Of a stretch of DNA of 64,000 nucleotides, positions 32,000 through 41,542 are shown piece by piece. The position numbers and the translations under genes are program-made. A model generated the notes under the pieces. It saw only the letters and a list, made by a program, of their open reading frames with translations. It searched no databases and had not been told where the DNA came from. How positions within the stretch are numbered: position 1 is the first letter of the stretch; the number at the start of each line of letters is the position of its first letter. The stretch comes from Thermococcus sp. (GTDB lineage: Archaea; Methanobacteriota_B; Thermococci; Thermococcales; Thermococcaceae), in assembly GCF_026988555.1 (NCBI RefSeq), contig NZ_JALSLB010000013.1, positions 1 through 64,000 of the forward strand, given 5' to 3'.

Positions 32000-33475
32000 T
32001 TACTCCCCGAGCGATTCTATAACGTGCCTCCAGTTACCTGGCTTTCTGAAATCCTTCTCCGTGTAGATGCCCTCCTTCTTAAGTATTCCCCTCGCTGCTA
32101 GAAGTCCGGTGGCGGCCGCGTTCACTATGTCCCTGCTCAAACCTGCACCGTCGCCGGCAGCGAAGATTCCCTCGATGCTCGTCTCGAGGTTCCCGTCCAC
32201 CTCGACCTTCATGGCGTAGTACTTGATCTCGGGTGCATAGAGCAGGGTGTGGTCGCTCGCGACGCCCGGAAGAACGCGGTCGAGCTTCTCCAAACCCTCG
32301 ATGATGTTGGTCACGACTCGGTGGGGCAGGGCCATTGCTATATCTCCCGGTGTAACGTATCTAAGCGTCGGCTCGACGTCGCTCCTTCTTATCCTAGCCC
32401 AGGTGCTTCTCCTTCCTCTCCTGAGGTCGCCGAGGCGCTGGATTAATGGCCTTCCCCCGCCTATCGTCGTCGCGAGCTGTGCTATGCTCTTCCCGTAGGC
32501 CGTGGTGTCTTCAACCGGCTCAGTCAGCTCGATCCTCGTCAGGAAGGCGAAGTTGGTGTTGTTGCTCTTCTTCTCGTGCATTGAGTGGCCGTTCACCCCG
32601 ACGTAGCCGTCATAGCGCTCCTCAACCACGAAACCGTTTGGGTTGGTGCAGAAGGTTCTCACGAAGTCGTCGTAGGTGTCGGTGTAGATGTGGAACTTGG
32701 GGTCGTGGTTTATGCTCGTTATCGGCTCCATCACTATCACCGGAACCTCGACGCGGACGCCGACATCAATCGGCCCGTGACGGGCTTTAAGCCCTATCCT
32801 CCCAGCTACGTCGTGGAACCAGTCTGCCCCTCCCCTTCCTGGGGCGACTATGATGTAGCGGGCGTTGATTGTGAGGACCCCCTCCCCCCTCTTCACCTTC
32901 ACCCGGTCCGGTCCGAACTCCAGGGCCTTCGTCCAGAGGAGGAACTTGACACCCTTGCTTTCGAGATGCCTTTTTATGTCACCTATGACCTCCGGCGTCC
33001 TGTCCGAACCTATATGGCGCTGGATTATGGGGATGAACTTGACTCCTGCCTGCGCCGTCCTCTGCTCCCAGTACCTCACCTGCCCCTGTCTCCCCTTGAA
33101 GATGTTCTTTGGTGCTCTGTGCCTGAGAAAAATTTGATCGACCTCCCAGACGAGTTGCCAGGCGTAGTTCTCATCGTCCGTCAGTTCGGTCAGATCGCCA
33201 CCGATGTCAGGACGAAGGTTTATCGTGCCATCGCTTAGTCCCCCGGCACCGCCGACACCACTCATTATGTGGCAGGGCCGGCACCCGATGCAGTGCCCAA
33301 GTTCGTACATCGGGCAGATTCTCTGCTCGATCTCCCCGCCTTCATCTATCACCAGAACACTAAAATCGCTCCTTTCCACGAGTTCGTATGCTGCAAAGAG
33401 GCCAGCAGGGCCTGCACCAATAATGACAACGTCGTAGGTTTTTTCCTCATTCGATCCGTGTCCGTTGGAAACCAT
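32000..33475 (-). CDS. FAD-dependent oxidoreductase (COG2509-like)
   Basis: 491 residues. The N-terminal Rossmann motif VVIIGAGPAGLFAAYELVE (about 15-33) binds FAD; CPMYELGHCIGCRPCHIMSG (about 55-75) is a cysteine-rich stretch characteristic of the COG2509 group, followed by GVGGAGGLSDGTI. A second dinucleotide site (YIIVAPGRGGADWFH) and a C-terminal IFAAGDGAGLSRDIVNAAATG, which closes on the flavin, complete the fold. The physiological reaction is not established to my knowledge. A TATA-like TTTAAAAAG near 33512 gives a short leader. The promoter is framed by inverted repeats (33483-33489 and 33528-33534). Confidence 0.9.
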   Translation of the reverse strand: MVSNGHGSNEEKTYDVVIIGAGPAGLFAAYELVERSDFSVLVIDEGGEIEQRICPMYELGHCIGCRPCHIMSGVGGAGGLSDGTINLRPDIGGDLTELTDDENYAWQLVWEVDQIFLRHRAPKNIFKGRQGQVRYWEQRTAQAGVKFIPIIQRHIGSDRTPEVIGDIKRHLESKGVKFLLWTKALEFGPDRVKVKRGEGVLTINARYIIVAPGRGGADWFHDVAGRIGLKARHGPIDVGVRVEVPVIVMEPITSINHDPKFHIYTDTYDDFVRTFCTNPNGFVVEERYDGYVGVNGHSMHEKKSNNTNFAFLTRIELTEPVEDTTAYGKSIAQLATTIGGGRPLIQRLGDLRRGRRSTWARIRRSDVEPTLRYVTPGDIAMALPHRVVTNIIEGLEKLDRVLPGVASDHTLLYAPEIKYYAMKVEVDGNLETSIEGIFAAGDGAGLSRDIVNAAATGLLAARGILKKEGIYTEKDFRKPGNWRHVIESLGE

Positions 33476-33659
33476 ATTTCCCTTGCCAACTTTTATGGTC
33501 TGTCATTTAAAAAGTTTTTGGCAAATTTCTGGTAAACCATAGGAACTGCTGGCAAGAGATTGACCTTAACAAGTCAATATCCGCTGGAGTTGGATGTCGT
33601 GTTCTGTACCCCGAAATCCTTAAACGTACCTAAGGCCCATATACTGTACAGGAGGGGTA

Positions 33660-34202
33660 ATGGAGGGGAGATATGCTGTGGCCAAATCCAACAAAGTTAG
33701 GATGCTCCACACGAAGAAACGTCTTCTTCAGCTCCGAAAGCGGGAGGAGCTGAGTCACAACATCCGTTACATAGCCAAGGTTCCGGTTCGCATCGTTATG
33801 AACCGGGACGTCCTGAAGCTCCATCCCTCTGACTCCCTTTCCAAGCTCGTCCACGAGCTGAGGGGTGAACGGAGCTGTGCCGTCGTTGTCGATGAGGGGA
33901 ACCGCCTTAAGGGATTCGTTACGATGAAGGACCTGCTTCATTTCTTTCAGCCTCCCAAGAGGTACTCCATAGTCGGTATCAGCATGTTTAAGCAGTACTC
34001 GCTGAACCGTGCGTCCCGTGTCGAGGATATAATGGTGAAGCGCCCCATCACGATCTCCATCGAGGAGGGCCTCGGCAAGGCGATAGGCCTTATGATAGAG
34101 ACAGGAAAGCACCATCTGCCCGTTGTGGACGACGAGGGTAGGGTCCAGGGTATAGTGGAGGTCAGGGACATAATCAGGCTGGTGCGCATTGTATCCTCCT
34201 GA
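33660..34202 (+). CDS. CBS-domain pair protein
   Basis: 180 residues; GGAGGGGTA precedes the ATG and a TATA-like TCCTTAAACG sits near 33624. After a basic N-terminal stretch (VRMLHTKKRLLQLRKREEL) come two CBS motifs: about 48-100 (IVMNRDVLKLHPSDSL...VVDEGNRLKGFVTMKD) and about 120-175 (DIMVKRPITISIEEGLG...VVDDEGRVQGIVEVRD). Such pairs bind adenosyl nucleotides. It is 18 bases upstream of an antiporter gene on the same strand, so it may gate or regulate that transporter by energy state. That link is inference from position. Confidence 0.88.
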   Translation: MEGRYAVAKSNKVRMLHTKKRLLQLRKREELSHNIRYIAKVPVRIVMNRDVLKLHPSDSLSKLVHELRGERSCAVVVDEGNRLKGFVTMKDLLHFFQPPKRYSIVGISMFKQYSLNRASRVEDIMVKRPITISIEEGLGKAIGLMIETGKHHLPVVDDEGRVQGIVEVRDIIRLVRIVSS

Positions 34203-34220
34203 TGCTTCAGTGAACTGGGG

Positions 34221-35372
34221 ATGGAGGCGGTGGATGTCTTCCTTGAGCTGGCGTTGATACTGGTAATTGCAAAGCTGTTCGGGTACTTAACGGTTCGTCT
34301 TGGATTTCCTGCGGCACTCGGCCAGCTGGTTGGCGGGATCATCGTGGGACCATCACTGCTGGATCTGGTGGCTTACGACGAGGGCGTCAAGCTTCTGGCC
34401 GACCTCGGGGTCGTCATGTTGCTCTTTCTAGCCGGCCTTGAGACGGATATAGAAGAGTTCAAGCACGTTGGCGTTCCTGCATTTATAGTGGCGTCCATGG
34501 GCGTTCTTGTGCCCTTTGTGCTTGGGTATCTTGTTGCCATGGCGTGGGGCTATTCTGATGTCCAGTCTCTATTCCTGGGAGGTGTTTTAACGGCGACCAG
34601 CGTTGGTCTGACCACCAGCATCCTTATGGAGATGAAAAAGCTCCGTACCCGCGTTGGAACGACGATTCTGGCTGCCGCCGTCGTTGACGACATCCTGGGA
34701 ATCGTCGTGCTCACCATCCTCGTTGGGGTAAATACTCGGGGAAGCGTTTACGCCAGGGACCTCCTGATAATTCTTTCTGAAGTTGGGATTTATTTTATCC
34801 TGGGCCTTCTTGTGGGGCATCCCGCCGTTAAACGTGCCCTAAAGGCCTCTGAGAAGATAACCCTCCCTGAAACGGTCACCGCGATGGCCATAGCGATAAT
34901 GCTCATATTCGCGTACCTGGCGGAGCGTTTTCAGATAGCGGGCATAACCGGTGCCTACCTCGCCGGTATACTGGTGGCTGGAACGGATGAGGCCAAAAAG
35001 GTCACGAACAAGACGATGACGATTGGGTACTCCCTCTTCATTCCGATATTCCTCGTCAGCATAGGTGTTGAGAGCAACGTGAGGGTTCTGGCCCATGCCG
35101 GCAGCTTTGCTCTGGTCTACGCACTGCTCGCTGTGGCTGGCAAGGTCTTTGGCTGTGGTTTCGGGGCTTTCGTTTCAAAGTTCAAACCCGTTGAGTCTTT
35201 TCAGGTCGGTATCGGGATGATCCCGCGGATGGAGATCGCCCTCATCATGGCAAACGTTGCGCTCGACGAGGGCGTCTTCACAAGCGGTCTGTTCTCCATC
35301 CCCGTCACCATGGTTCTGGTGACCACCATAGTAACGCCGTTCCTTTTGAAGTGGGCGTTTTCCAGGGAATGA
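34221..35372 (+). CDS. CPA2-type Na+/H+ antiporter
   Basis: 383 residues with about 12 helices. FPAALGQLVGGIIVGPSLLD near the N-terminus and AAAVVDDILGIVVL (paired aspartates, about 155) are the classic KefB/NapA motifs, and GITGAYLAGILVAGT marks the inverted repeat. No C-terminal regulatory domain. It is co-transcribed with the CBS protein. It is distinct from the antiporter at 17877-19052 (for example GIGMIPRMEIALI here versus GIGMGGRGSLDMA there), so the cell has at least two such systems. Confidence 0.92.
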   Translation: MEAVDVFLELALILVIAKLFGYLTVRLGFPAALGQLVGGIIVGPSLLDLVAYDEGVKLLADLGVVMLLFLAGLETDIEEFKHVGVPAFIVASMGVLVPFVLGYLVAMAWGYSDVQSLFLGGVLTATSVGLTTSILMEMKKLRTRVGTTILAAAVVDDILGIVVLTILVGVNTRGSVYARDLLIILSEVGIYFILGLLVGHPAVKRALKASEKITLPETVTAMAIAIMLIFAYLAERFQIAGITGAYLAGILVAGTDEAKKVTNKTMTIGYSLFIPIFLVSIGVESNVRVLAHAGSFALVYALLAVAGKVFGCGFGAFVSKFKPVESFQVGIGMIPRMEIALIMANVALDEGVFTSGLFSIPVTMVLVTTIVTPFLLKWAFSRE

Positions 35373-35445
35373 CGCAGGAACCTGGGGGCTCCTACCGCGT
35401 GTGAGCCCCGCATAGGTTTATAAGCTCCCCTCCCTAGGTCCAGAC

Positions 35446-36060
35446 ATGCCGGATGTAAACGGGCTTCTGAGTGCCGCCCTCTTAATGCTCATAATGATAG
35501 ATCCGAGCGACAAGATACTGCTGGTGAGCTTCCTTCGTGAGGACTTCAGGATAGAGGACATAAGAGCACTCATCCTGCGTGCCAATCTCATAGGGTTCCT
35601 CTTGCTGGCGAGCTTCGCGGTTGCCGGTCAGATAATCCTTCAGGAGATATTTCACATCGATATAAACGCCCTCCGCGTCGCCGGAGGCTTTGTTCTCTTC
35701 AAAATAGGTCTGGAGGCTCTGGAAAGCGGGGGAATGTTCACCCTCAAGAGGGAGAAGAACATCCTCGCTCTGGCGGCGGTTCCGGTCGCCATGCCCCTCA
35801 TAGCAGGCCCTGCTGCGATAACCGCGGTGATAACCCTGACCGCGGAGCAGGGATACCTGGTTTCCCTATCGGCGACGGCCTTGGCGATAGGTCTTGTGGC
35901 ACTCTCGATGTTCGTGGCGCTCTACCTCATGAAATCTGTCAACAGAACCTTCCTCAGTGTCACGATAAGGATAATAGGCCTGTTCATAATGGCGATTGGG
36001 GCGCAGATGATGGTGCAGGGTGTAGTCGGCATCTACCTCCTCATGACATCCGCCGGTTAG
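35446..36060 (+). CDS. MarC family membrane protein
   Basis: 204 residues, six hydrophobic helices. [15 protein letters not shown] in helix 1 and [18 protein letters not shown] in helix 4 are the MarC/UPF0056 signatures; [16 protein letters not shown] lies in helix 3. The role of the family is uncertain (amino-acid export and antibiotic susceptibility have been proposed). TTTATAAG at 35414-35421 lies about 28 bases from the ATG, so the mRNA is probably leaderless. Confidence 0.9.
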   Translation: MPDVNGLLSAALLMLIMIDPSDKILLVSFLREDFRIEDIRALILRANLIGFLLLASFAVAGQIILQEIFHIDINALRVAGGFVLFKIGLEALESGGMFTLKREKNILALAAVPVAMPLIAGPAAITAVITLTAEQGYLVSLSATALAIGLVALSMFVALYLMKSVNRTFLSVTIRIIGLFIMAIGAQMMVQGVVGIYLLMTSAG

Positions 36061-36132
36061 TTGCCACATCGCCAATTCCGGCTGGGCTAAACTTTTAACC
36101 CCTTCCACTTTCCCAGGAAAGGAGGGCTGAAA

Positions 36133-37446
36133 ATGAAAGTTAAACTTGAGAGGGTTAAGGGAACGCGAGATTTGCTCCCCGAGGAAATGGCCAGGAGGAG
36201 ATGGGTATTTGAGAGAATCCGCGAGGTCTTCGAACGCTATAACTTTCACGAGGTTCTCACTCCGACCTTTGAGTACACAACCCTCTTCCAGCTGAGGAGC
36301 GGCGAGGAAGTTGTCGAACAGCTCTACGCCTTCGACGACAAGGGCGGGCGGAACCTCTCGCTCAGACCCGATATGACGTCCAGCGTCGCGAGGCTCTACG
36401 TGAACGGCTTCCAGAACGCTCCGAAGCCCGTTAAATGGTACTACCTGGCCAACATGTTCCGCTATGAGGAACCGCAGAGCGGCCGTTACCGCGAGTTCTG
36501 GCAGGCAGGAGTGGAGCTTATAGGAAGCGATAAAGTTGAGGCGGACGCGGAGGTCATAGCGCTCTTCGTTGAGAGCTACCTCGCGACGGGCCTTGCGGAC
36601 TTCACCGTGAACATAGGCGACCGCGTTCTCCTCGATGAGTTCGCAAAGATGCTTGGCGTTGAGGACGACGTGGGCCTGATGAGGCTCATAGACAAGAAGG
36701 ACAAGATGAGCAGGGAGGACTTCGTTGGGGCATTGAATGAGTTTGGGCTTGACGATGATGGAGTTGAGAAGGTTCTCTCGCTGATCGAGATCAAGGGGAA
36801 GCCGGATGAGGCCCTTCCAAAGGCGGAGGAGCTTTTCACGAGCGAGAAAGCTGGGGATGAAATCAAGAGGCTTTACGGGTTAATTGATCTCTTGGAGGCA
36901 TACGGCGTGAAAGAGAAGATCCTCATAGACCTCGGCATAGCGAGGGGCTTCGACTACTACACGAGCATAGTCTTCGAGGCCATCGCTCCCAACGACATCG
37001 GCATTGGCTCAATAGGCGGTGGCGGAAGGTACGACAACCTAATAGGGGTCTTCGGTGGAAAACCAACTCCCGCGACCGGCTTTGCTATAGGCGTCGAGAG
37101 GCTGATTCCAATCCTCGAGTGGGAGGGCCTCGTCCCCGAGCCGAAGCTGAGACCGGATGTCTACGTAATTCCGATCGGAAAGGAGCCGGAGCTCAAAAGG
37201 ACCGCCGTAGAGATAACCTCTTCCCTCAGAAGGGCCCGAGTTAAGGCCGATTACGAGCTGACCGGAAGGAAGCTGAGGAAGGCCCTCGACTACGCTGGAA
37301 AGCTTGGCGTCCCCTACGTCGTCCTCGTTGGGGAGAGGGACCTGGCGGATGGCAAGGTGACGGTAAGGGACATGGAGAGCGGCGAGCAGAGAGCTGTGGA
37401 AAAGGGGAGGGTTGTTGGAGTTCTCTCCGAGTCTTTGAGGGTCTGA
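36133..37446 (+). CDS. hisS: Histidyl-tRNA synthetase
   Basis: 437 residues, normal length for archaeal HisRS; GGAGGGCTGAAA precedes the ATG. Class II motif 1 (VKGTRDLLPEEMARRRW...FEYTTLF), motif 2 (MFRYEEPQSGRYREFWQAGVE, about 110-130) and motif 3 (TGFAIGVERLIPILE, about 315) are intact, with the histidine-specific ARGFDYYTSIVFEA and GIGSIGGGGRYDN. The C-terminal anticodon-binding domain starts near residue 335 (RPDVYVIPIG). Function is aminoacylation of tRNA-His. Confidence 0.97.
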   Translation: MKVKLERVKGTRDLLPEEMARRRWVFERIREVFERYNFHEVLTPTFEYTTLFQLRSGEEVVEQLYAFDDKGGRNLSLRPDMTSSVARLYVNGFQNAPKPVKWYYLANMFRYEEPQSGRYREFWQAGVELIGSDKVEADAEVIALFVESYLATGLADFTVNIGDRVLLDEFAKMLGVEDDVGLMRLIDKKDKMSREDFVGALNEFGLDDDGVEKVLSLIEIKGKPDEALPKAEELFTSEKAGDEIKRLYGLIDLLEAYGVKEKILIDLGIARGFDYYTSIVFEAIAPNDIGIGSIGGGGRYDNLIGVFGGKPTPATGFAIGVERLIPILEWEGLVPEPKLRPDVYVIPIGKEPELKRTAVEITSSLRRARVKADYELTGRKLRKALDYAGKLGVPYVVLVGERDLADGKVTVRDMESGEQRAVEKGRVVGVLSESLRV

Positions 37447-37566
37447 CTACCTTTTCACCTCCAACTTGAACTCCTTCGCCTTCTTTCTCACCCTCCACTC
37501 CTCGAAGCGGCGGACGAAGGGGCAACGGGAGCGCCACCTGAGATACGCGTTCCTCAACCATTTCAC
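37447..37566 (-). CDS. Very small basic protein (39 residues)
   Basis: A 40-codon frame from GTG 37566 to TAG 37447, directly abutting the hisS stop. GGTGATCAC lies four bases before the GTG, as strong a site as in any gene here. The product (MKWLRNAYLRWRSRCPFVRR and then a basic helix ending KEFKLEVKR) is highly basic, with one cysteine and four aromatic residues near the start, and would form an amphipathic helix that could sit on RNA or a membrane. No family is recognised. Its length is below usual gene-calling limits, which is why it may be missing from annotations. Confidence 0.6.
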   Translation of the reverse strand: MKWLRNAYLRWRSRCPFVRRFEEWRVRKKAKEFKLEVKR

Positions 37567-37604
37567 GTGATCACCCCGATCCCAAATGGTCATCGCTGAC
37601 CGTC

Positions 37605-37676
37605 TGGATCCTCTGACCTCCTGCTGAAAAAGATGTCGCCTGGATCCTCTGACCTCCTGCTGAAAAAGATGTCGCC
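37605..37676. repeat. 36-bp tandem repeat, two copies
   Basis: The unit TGGATCCTCTGACCTCCTGC continues to GTCGCC and is repeated exactly at 37605-37640 and 37641-37676, with the first bases of a third copy after it. Each unit holds two CTGA tetramers and an AGATG but lacks a proper box C, so I do not call a C/D RNA. It lies in the 165-base gap upstream of the 39-residue gene. Confidence 0.85.
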
Positions 37677-37731
37677 TGGCTGCTTGAGGGAACAGACCAA
37701 TGCCAAAAAAGAGAAAATATGGGGTTAATGA

Positions 37732-38277
37732 TTAATCGACCCAGTGGTGGTTCTCGTAAACCGCAACATCCGGCCCACTGATCGGGTACGCCGTGACCAC
37801 CTCATAGTACACGTACCCGCTGTAGTACTCCTTCTCCAGGACGACCTTCATCTCACTTATTCCATAGTCACTGTACTGGTAGTAGGGTAGGCGATAAGTT
37901 ATGACCGCCTTTGAACCGTCGAAGTAAACGTTACCGTATTCTATGGTTTCCTCTATTAAATAGACGATGTCGTAGCCGTCCATGGTCTCCGGTAGTTCCC
38001 TTCCATCGATGTACTGTCCCAGGGGGTAGAAGGTGGTCTTCTCTTTGTAGTCCATTTCGTAACCCAGAACGTGTCTGTACCAGATGTGCTCCTGGGCCCA
38101 GTCTGGAAAGTAGACGCCGTGCCCGTAGAAAGTTGCGTCGAAGTAGTACGTGGCGGCGTACGTGAACTGCCCGTAGTCCGTGCTCAGGGATGCCGCCCCT
38201 ACCCCCGGAAGATGGGAGATAGAAAGCACCATCAGCCCGAGGAACAGGGAAACAATGTATTTTATCCTGCTTCTCAT
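37732..38277 (-). CDS. Secreted protein of unknown function, tyrosine-rich
   Basis: 181 residues from ATG 38277, behind GGTGCTATCC. Signal peptide MRSRIKYIVSLFLGLMVLSI ends near GVGAA. The mature part is rich in Tyr (for example YAATYYFDATFYGHG and YYSGYVYYEVVTAYP) and is predicted beta. No family recognised. A TATA-like CCTTTAAGAATC lies near 38310. It is monocistronic and probably lies on the cell surface. Confidence 0.8.
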   Translation of the reverse strand: MRSRIKYIVSLFLGLMVLSISHLPGVGAASLSTDYGQFTYAATYYFDATFYGHGVYFPDWAQEHIWYRHVLGYEMDYKEKTTFYPLGQYIDGRELPETMDGYDIVYLIEETIEYGNVYFDGSKAVITYRLPYYQYSDYGISEMKVVLEKEYYSGYVYYEVVTAYPISGPDVAVYENHHWVD

Positions 38278-38378
38278 GGATAGCACCGTACATCATAGTC
38301 CTCTGATTCTTAAAGGTTTCGCCGGATCCAGCGATGGTGTCGGAGGATGTAGGGCGCCCGGAGGGAACGACTGGGATT

Positions 38379-39761
38379 TCAGTGCCACGTCACAACCCTG
38401 TGGGTGACCCTTCCAGCCAGCGCGTCCTTCAGGGCGGTTTCCATGACTTCCAGGCCCCTCTCCGCGAGTTCCTTTGTTATAACGAGCGGCGGCGTTATCC
38501 TGATGACGTTCCCGAACATCCCATAGCTCGGTAGGATGAGGCCCAGCTCGAAGGCGCGCCAGCATATCTTTCCTGTCAGCTCCGGGTCCGGCTTTCCGTC
38601 AGGCTTGACTATCTCTGCCCCTATCATCAACCCCCTTCCGCGGACGTCGCCTATTACATCGTAATCCTCCTGCATCTCCCTCAGGCGTTTCTGGATGAAT
38701 TCTCCAACCTTCAGAGCGTTTTCAAGGAGGTTTTCCTCTTCTATTATCTTCAGTGTAGCATAGGCGGCGGCAGAAACAACAGGGTTTGCCGCCGGCGTGA
38801 GGAGTGCCGAGCCGCTCGTAAGCCCTTCCATCAGTTTTCCTCTCCCGATGACGCCGCTGAGCCCCATGCCGCTGGCCACGCCCTTTCCAAAAGCCAGCAG
38901 GTCCGGTTTAATCCCGAACCACTCGCTCGCGAACCACTTTCCGGTTCTTCCGATTCCGGTCTGCACCTCGTCCATGGCCAGAAGGATTCCATGCTCGTCA
39001 AGGAGACCCTTCAGCCCGATGAAGAAGTTTTCGGGGGGCACGACTATTCCCGCATCCCCCTGTATCGGTTCGGCTATGAGAACGGCCGTCTCATCTGGGG
39101 GAACCACATGGGCAAAGAGGTAACTCTTAAGGTAGTCGAGGAAGCGGTTTATCAGCTCGTCGGGCTCTTCGTAGCCGTCTACCCCCCAGACGTTCCGGTA
39201 GGGGTTGGGATAGGGCACCCAGACTACGTTTGGGACGAGCGGTGAGAATCCCCTCTTCTGGGAGCTCTGAAATGCCGCTATCGATGTTGCCCCATAGGTC
39301 TGCCCGTGGTAGGCGCCTATGAAGGCTATTATCCGGGGCCTTCTTGTGGCGAAGCGGACCACTTTCATGGTCACATCCAGTGCATCGCTTCCGCTCAGGC
39401 CAAAGAGGACTTTTGGGCTATCGACCGGGGCCTTCCCAGCTAGGATCTCCGCCACCTCTATGGCCCGCTCGCTGTAAGTGTAACCCATCATTGAGTGCTG
39501 TATCCTTCCGACCTGGTCCTGTACCTCCTTCACAAGCCTTGGATGGGCGTAACCGGTGGAAGCGGCGGCGGCCCCGGCCAGAAAGTCGATGAACGCGTTA
39601 CCATCCACGTCCTCAATGATAGCCCCATGTCCCTTTTCCGGAACGAGCGGGAAGAGCTTCACCCCCAGACCCGGGGAGACGACACGTCTTTCTCTCTCTA
39701 TAAGCTCCCGAGCCTTTGGGCCGGGAGGTTCAACGATTATTTTTGGATAATCAGAAATCAT
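38379..39761 (-). CDS. Class III PLP aminotransferase or amino-acid racemase
   Basis: 460 residues from ATG 39761, preceded by GAGGCGATGAGA; ATG 39767 lies inside that site. It shows the fold-type I class III motifs: SGSDALDVTMKVVRFAT (phosphate loop), GAYHGQTYGATS, LLAMDEVQTGIGRTGKWFA (Asp contacting the PLP nitrogen) and LAFGKGVASGMG (PLP lysine). Length and the PGPKARELIERE N-terminus match the Thermococcales group that includes ornithine aminotransferase and several amino-acid racemases. It lies 39 bases downstream of an alanine/glycine symporter gene, now broken, so alanine or a similar small amino acid is a plausible substrate. Confidence 0.88.
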   Translation of the reverse strand: MISDYPKIIVEPPGPKARELIERERRVVSPGLGVKLFPLVPEKGHGAIIEDVDGNAFIDFLAGAAAASTGYAHPRLVKEVQDQVGRIQHSMMGYTYSERAIEVAEILAGKAPVDSPKVLFGLSGSDALDVTMKVVRFATRRPRIIAFIGAYHGQTYGATSIAAFQSSQKRGFSPLVPNVVWVPYPNPYRNVWGVDGYEEPDELINRFLDYLKSYLFAHVVPPDETAVLIAEPIQGDAGIVVPPENFFIGLKGLLDEHGILLAMDEVQTGIGRTGKWFASEWFGIKPDLLAFGKGVASGMGLSGVIGRGKLMEGLTSGSALLTPAANPVVSAAAYATLKIIEEENLLENALKVGEFIQKRLREMQEDYDVIGDVRGRGLMIGAEIVKPDGKPDPELTGKICWRAFELGLILPSYGMFGNVIRITPPLVITKELAERGLEVMETALKDALAGRVTHRVVTWH

Positions 39762-39800
39762 TCTCATCGCCTCGGACGCATAAAAATGAAAAACGAAAGG

Positions 39801-41333
39801 TTATGGGTTGGCGGCTATAAACTCTCTCGTGAACTTCTTGATCACAGGGTACAACAGCACCAGTCCGAGCAGGTTTGGTATCGCCATCAGACCGTTCATC
39901 ATGTCCGAGAACGTCCAAACGCTCTCCAGACCACCAACTGCGCCTATATAGATGAAGATAACCCAGAAGATGTTGTAGCCCAGGTGAAGCTTCGGGTATA
40001 TCTTCGCGAACTTCTCCGGGTCCCTCGTGATCCACTTGGTCAGGTACATTATGTTCTGTCTTCCATAGTAGTTCCACGTTATAACCGTCGAATACGCGAA
40101 GAATATGACACCAATGACGACCATCACCGCACCAACGTGTCCGAACGCCCTTGAAAATGCATCCTGTGTCAGGGCGGTGCTCGTCTTCCCTGATGTCCAG
40201 GCCCCCGTGGCGACTATCGAGATCCCGGTCAGCGAACAGATTATGAGGGTATCGATCAGCGGACCAAGCATTGTGACGTGACCTTGTCTTGACGGGTTGT
40301 CCGTTCTGGCGGCTGAGTGTGCCATTGTTGCGGTTCCGAGACCAGCCTCGTTCGAGAACAGGCCCCTGGCAACACCCCATCTTATGACAGTTCCTATGGC
40401 GCCACCGGCAACGGCCTTTCCCGTGAATGCGTCCTTGAATATCAGCCCTATGGCGTGGGGTAGCTGACCTGCGAACTTGATCCATACCCATATGGCGAAT
40501 ATGAAGTACACCACCGCCATGAAGGGAACGAAGTACCCAGTGAACTCACCGATTCTCTTGATCCCCCCTATGGTGACCAGGAACGTTAGTATCGCAAACG
40601 CGATTCCTGTCACCCAGAACGGCACGTGGAACGCCACCTTCATACCCAGGGCCAGGGAGTTTGACTGTGTCATGTTTCCAATTCCAAAGGCAGCAATAGC
40701 AGCAAAGGTCGAGAACAGTATTGCGAGGACCTTTCCCAGCGATGGCATGGCGTGCCCCTTACGAGGTAGTACGCCAACACCAGGAACAGGATCGTTATGA
40801 TCCATGCCCCGATCATTGCCCCGCCGCTGAGCCTCATGGCATCCATTCCAACGAACGCCGCGAATATCAGCACGAATATCGTGGCCAAGTACCGCGCCCC
40901 TGCGGGTATCTTTATCTCCGCGAGGCCCTTCTCCAGGGCGTTGAACGTGCCGCCTATCATGGTTCCATCGGGGAGCTTGTCCCTGAACGCAACACCCAGG
41001 AGCCCCTCGTGGCCATACCGAACAGGGCGGTCATCCACATCCAAAACAGAGCACCAGGACCGCCATGGTAGATGGCCGTTGCCACACCGGCTATGTTACC
41101 TATCCCAACGGTTCCAGAGAGGGTTGCCATCAACGCCTAGAACGGGCTGATGTCGCCCTCGCCTCGTCTCTTTCTTCCTTACCAAAAGTGTACCTAAGGG
41201 CCCAGCCAAGGCGAGTGACCTGGATTCCCCTGAGCAGGATAGTCAAAAAAATCCCCGTGCCCAGAAGCAGGATCATTATTGGGGGACCCCAGACCAGCCC
41301 GTCCAGCCAGTTAATAAAGCTCATCACTCCCAT
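39801..41333 (-). pseudogene. Alanine/glycine:cation symporter (AGCS), broken
   Basis: Reading from ATG 41333 (behind GGGGTGTGTAC), the protein begins MGVMSFINWLDGLVWGPPI, then loses frame near 41160. The family motif [15 protein letters not shown] continues in the next frame but after a TAG at 41137-41139 (CAG expected). The frame shifts again near 41010 (before LLGVAFRDK) and again near 40755 (before LAILFSTFAAIAAFGIGNMT). The last frame, back in phase with the start, carries RWGVARGLFSNEAGLGTATM and the rest to 39801. So three frameshifts and one stop destroy a Na+/alanine symporter. Downstream helices look well conserved, so decay is recent, or the sequence has errors. Confidence 0.85.
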
Positions 41334-41542
41334 GTACACACCCCCTTCCGGTCCAGGTTCGCTGCGATACTGAACGACAAAAAAATGGTTTATTGATGTG
41401 GTGCTGTACCTTTATAAAGTGGCATTATATACTCCAAAATATTTAAACCTTTGGTTGATATAATAGTGATTTTACCCGTATAATCTTGCTATATATCCAT
41501 ACCCGGAGGGATAAGCATAAAAACCTCGAAGGGGACTACCTG

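Noticed and set aside
37564-37676. Possible C/D RNA in the tandem-repeat gap
   Set aside because: Several CTGA tetramers but no RTGATGA box C at proper spacing; GTGATCA is the ribosome site of the small gene.
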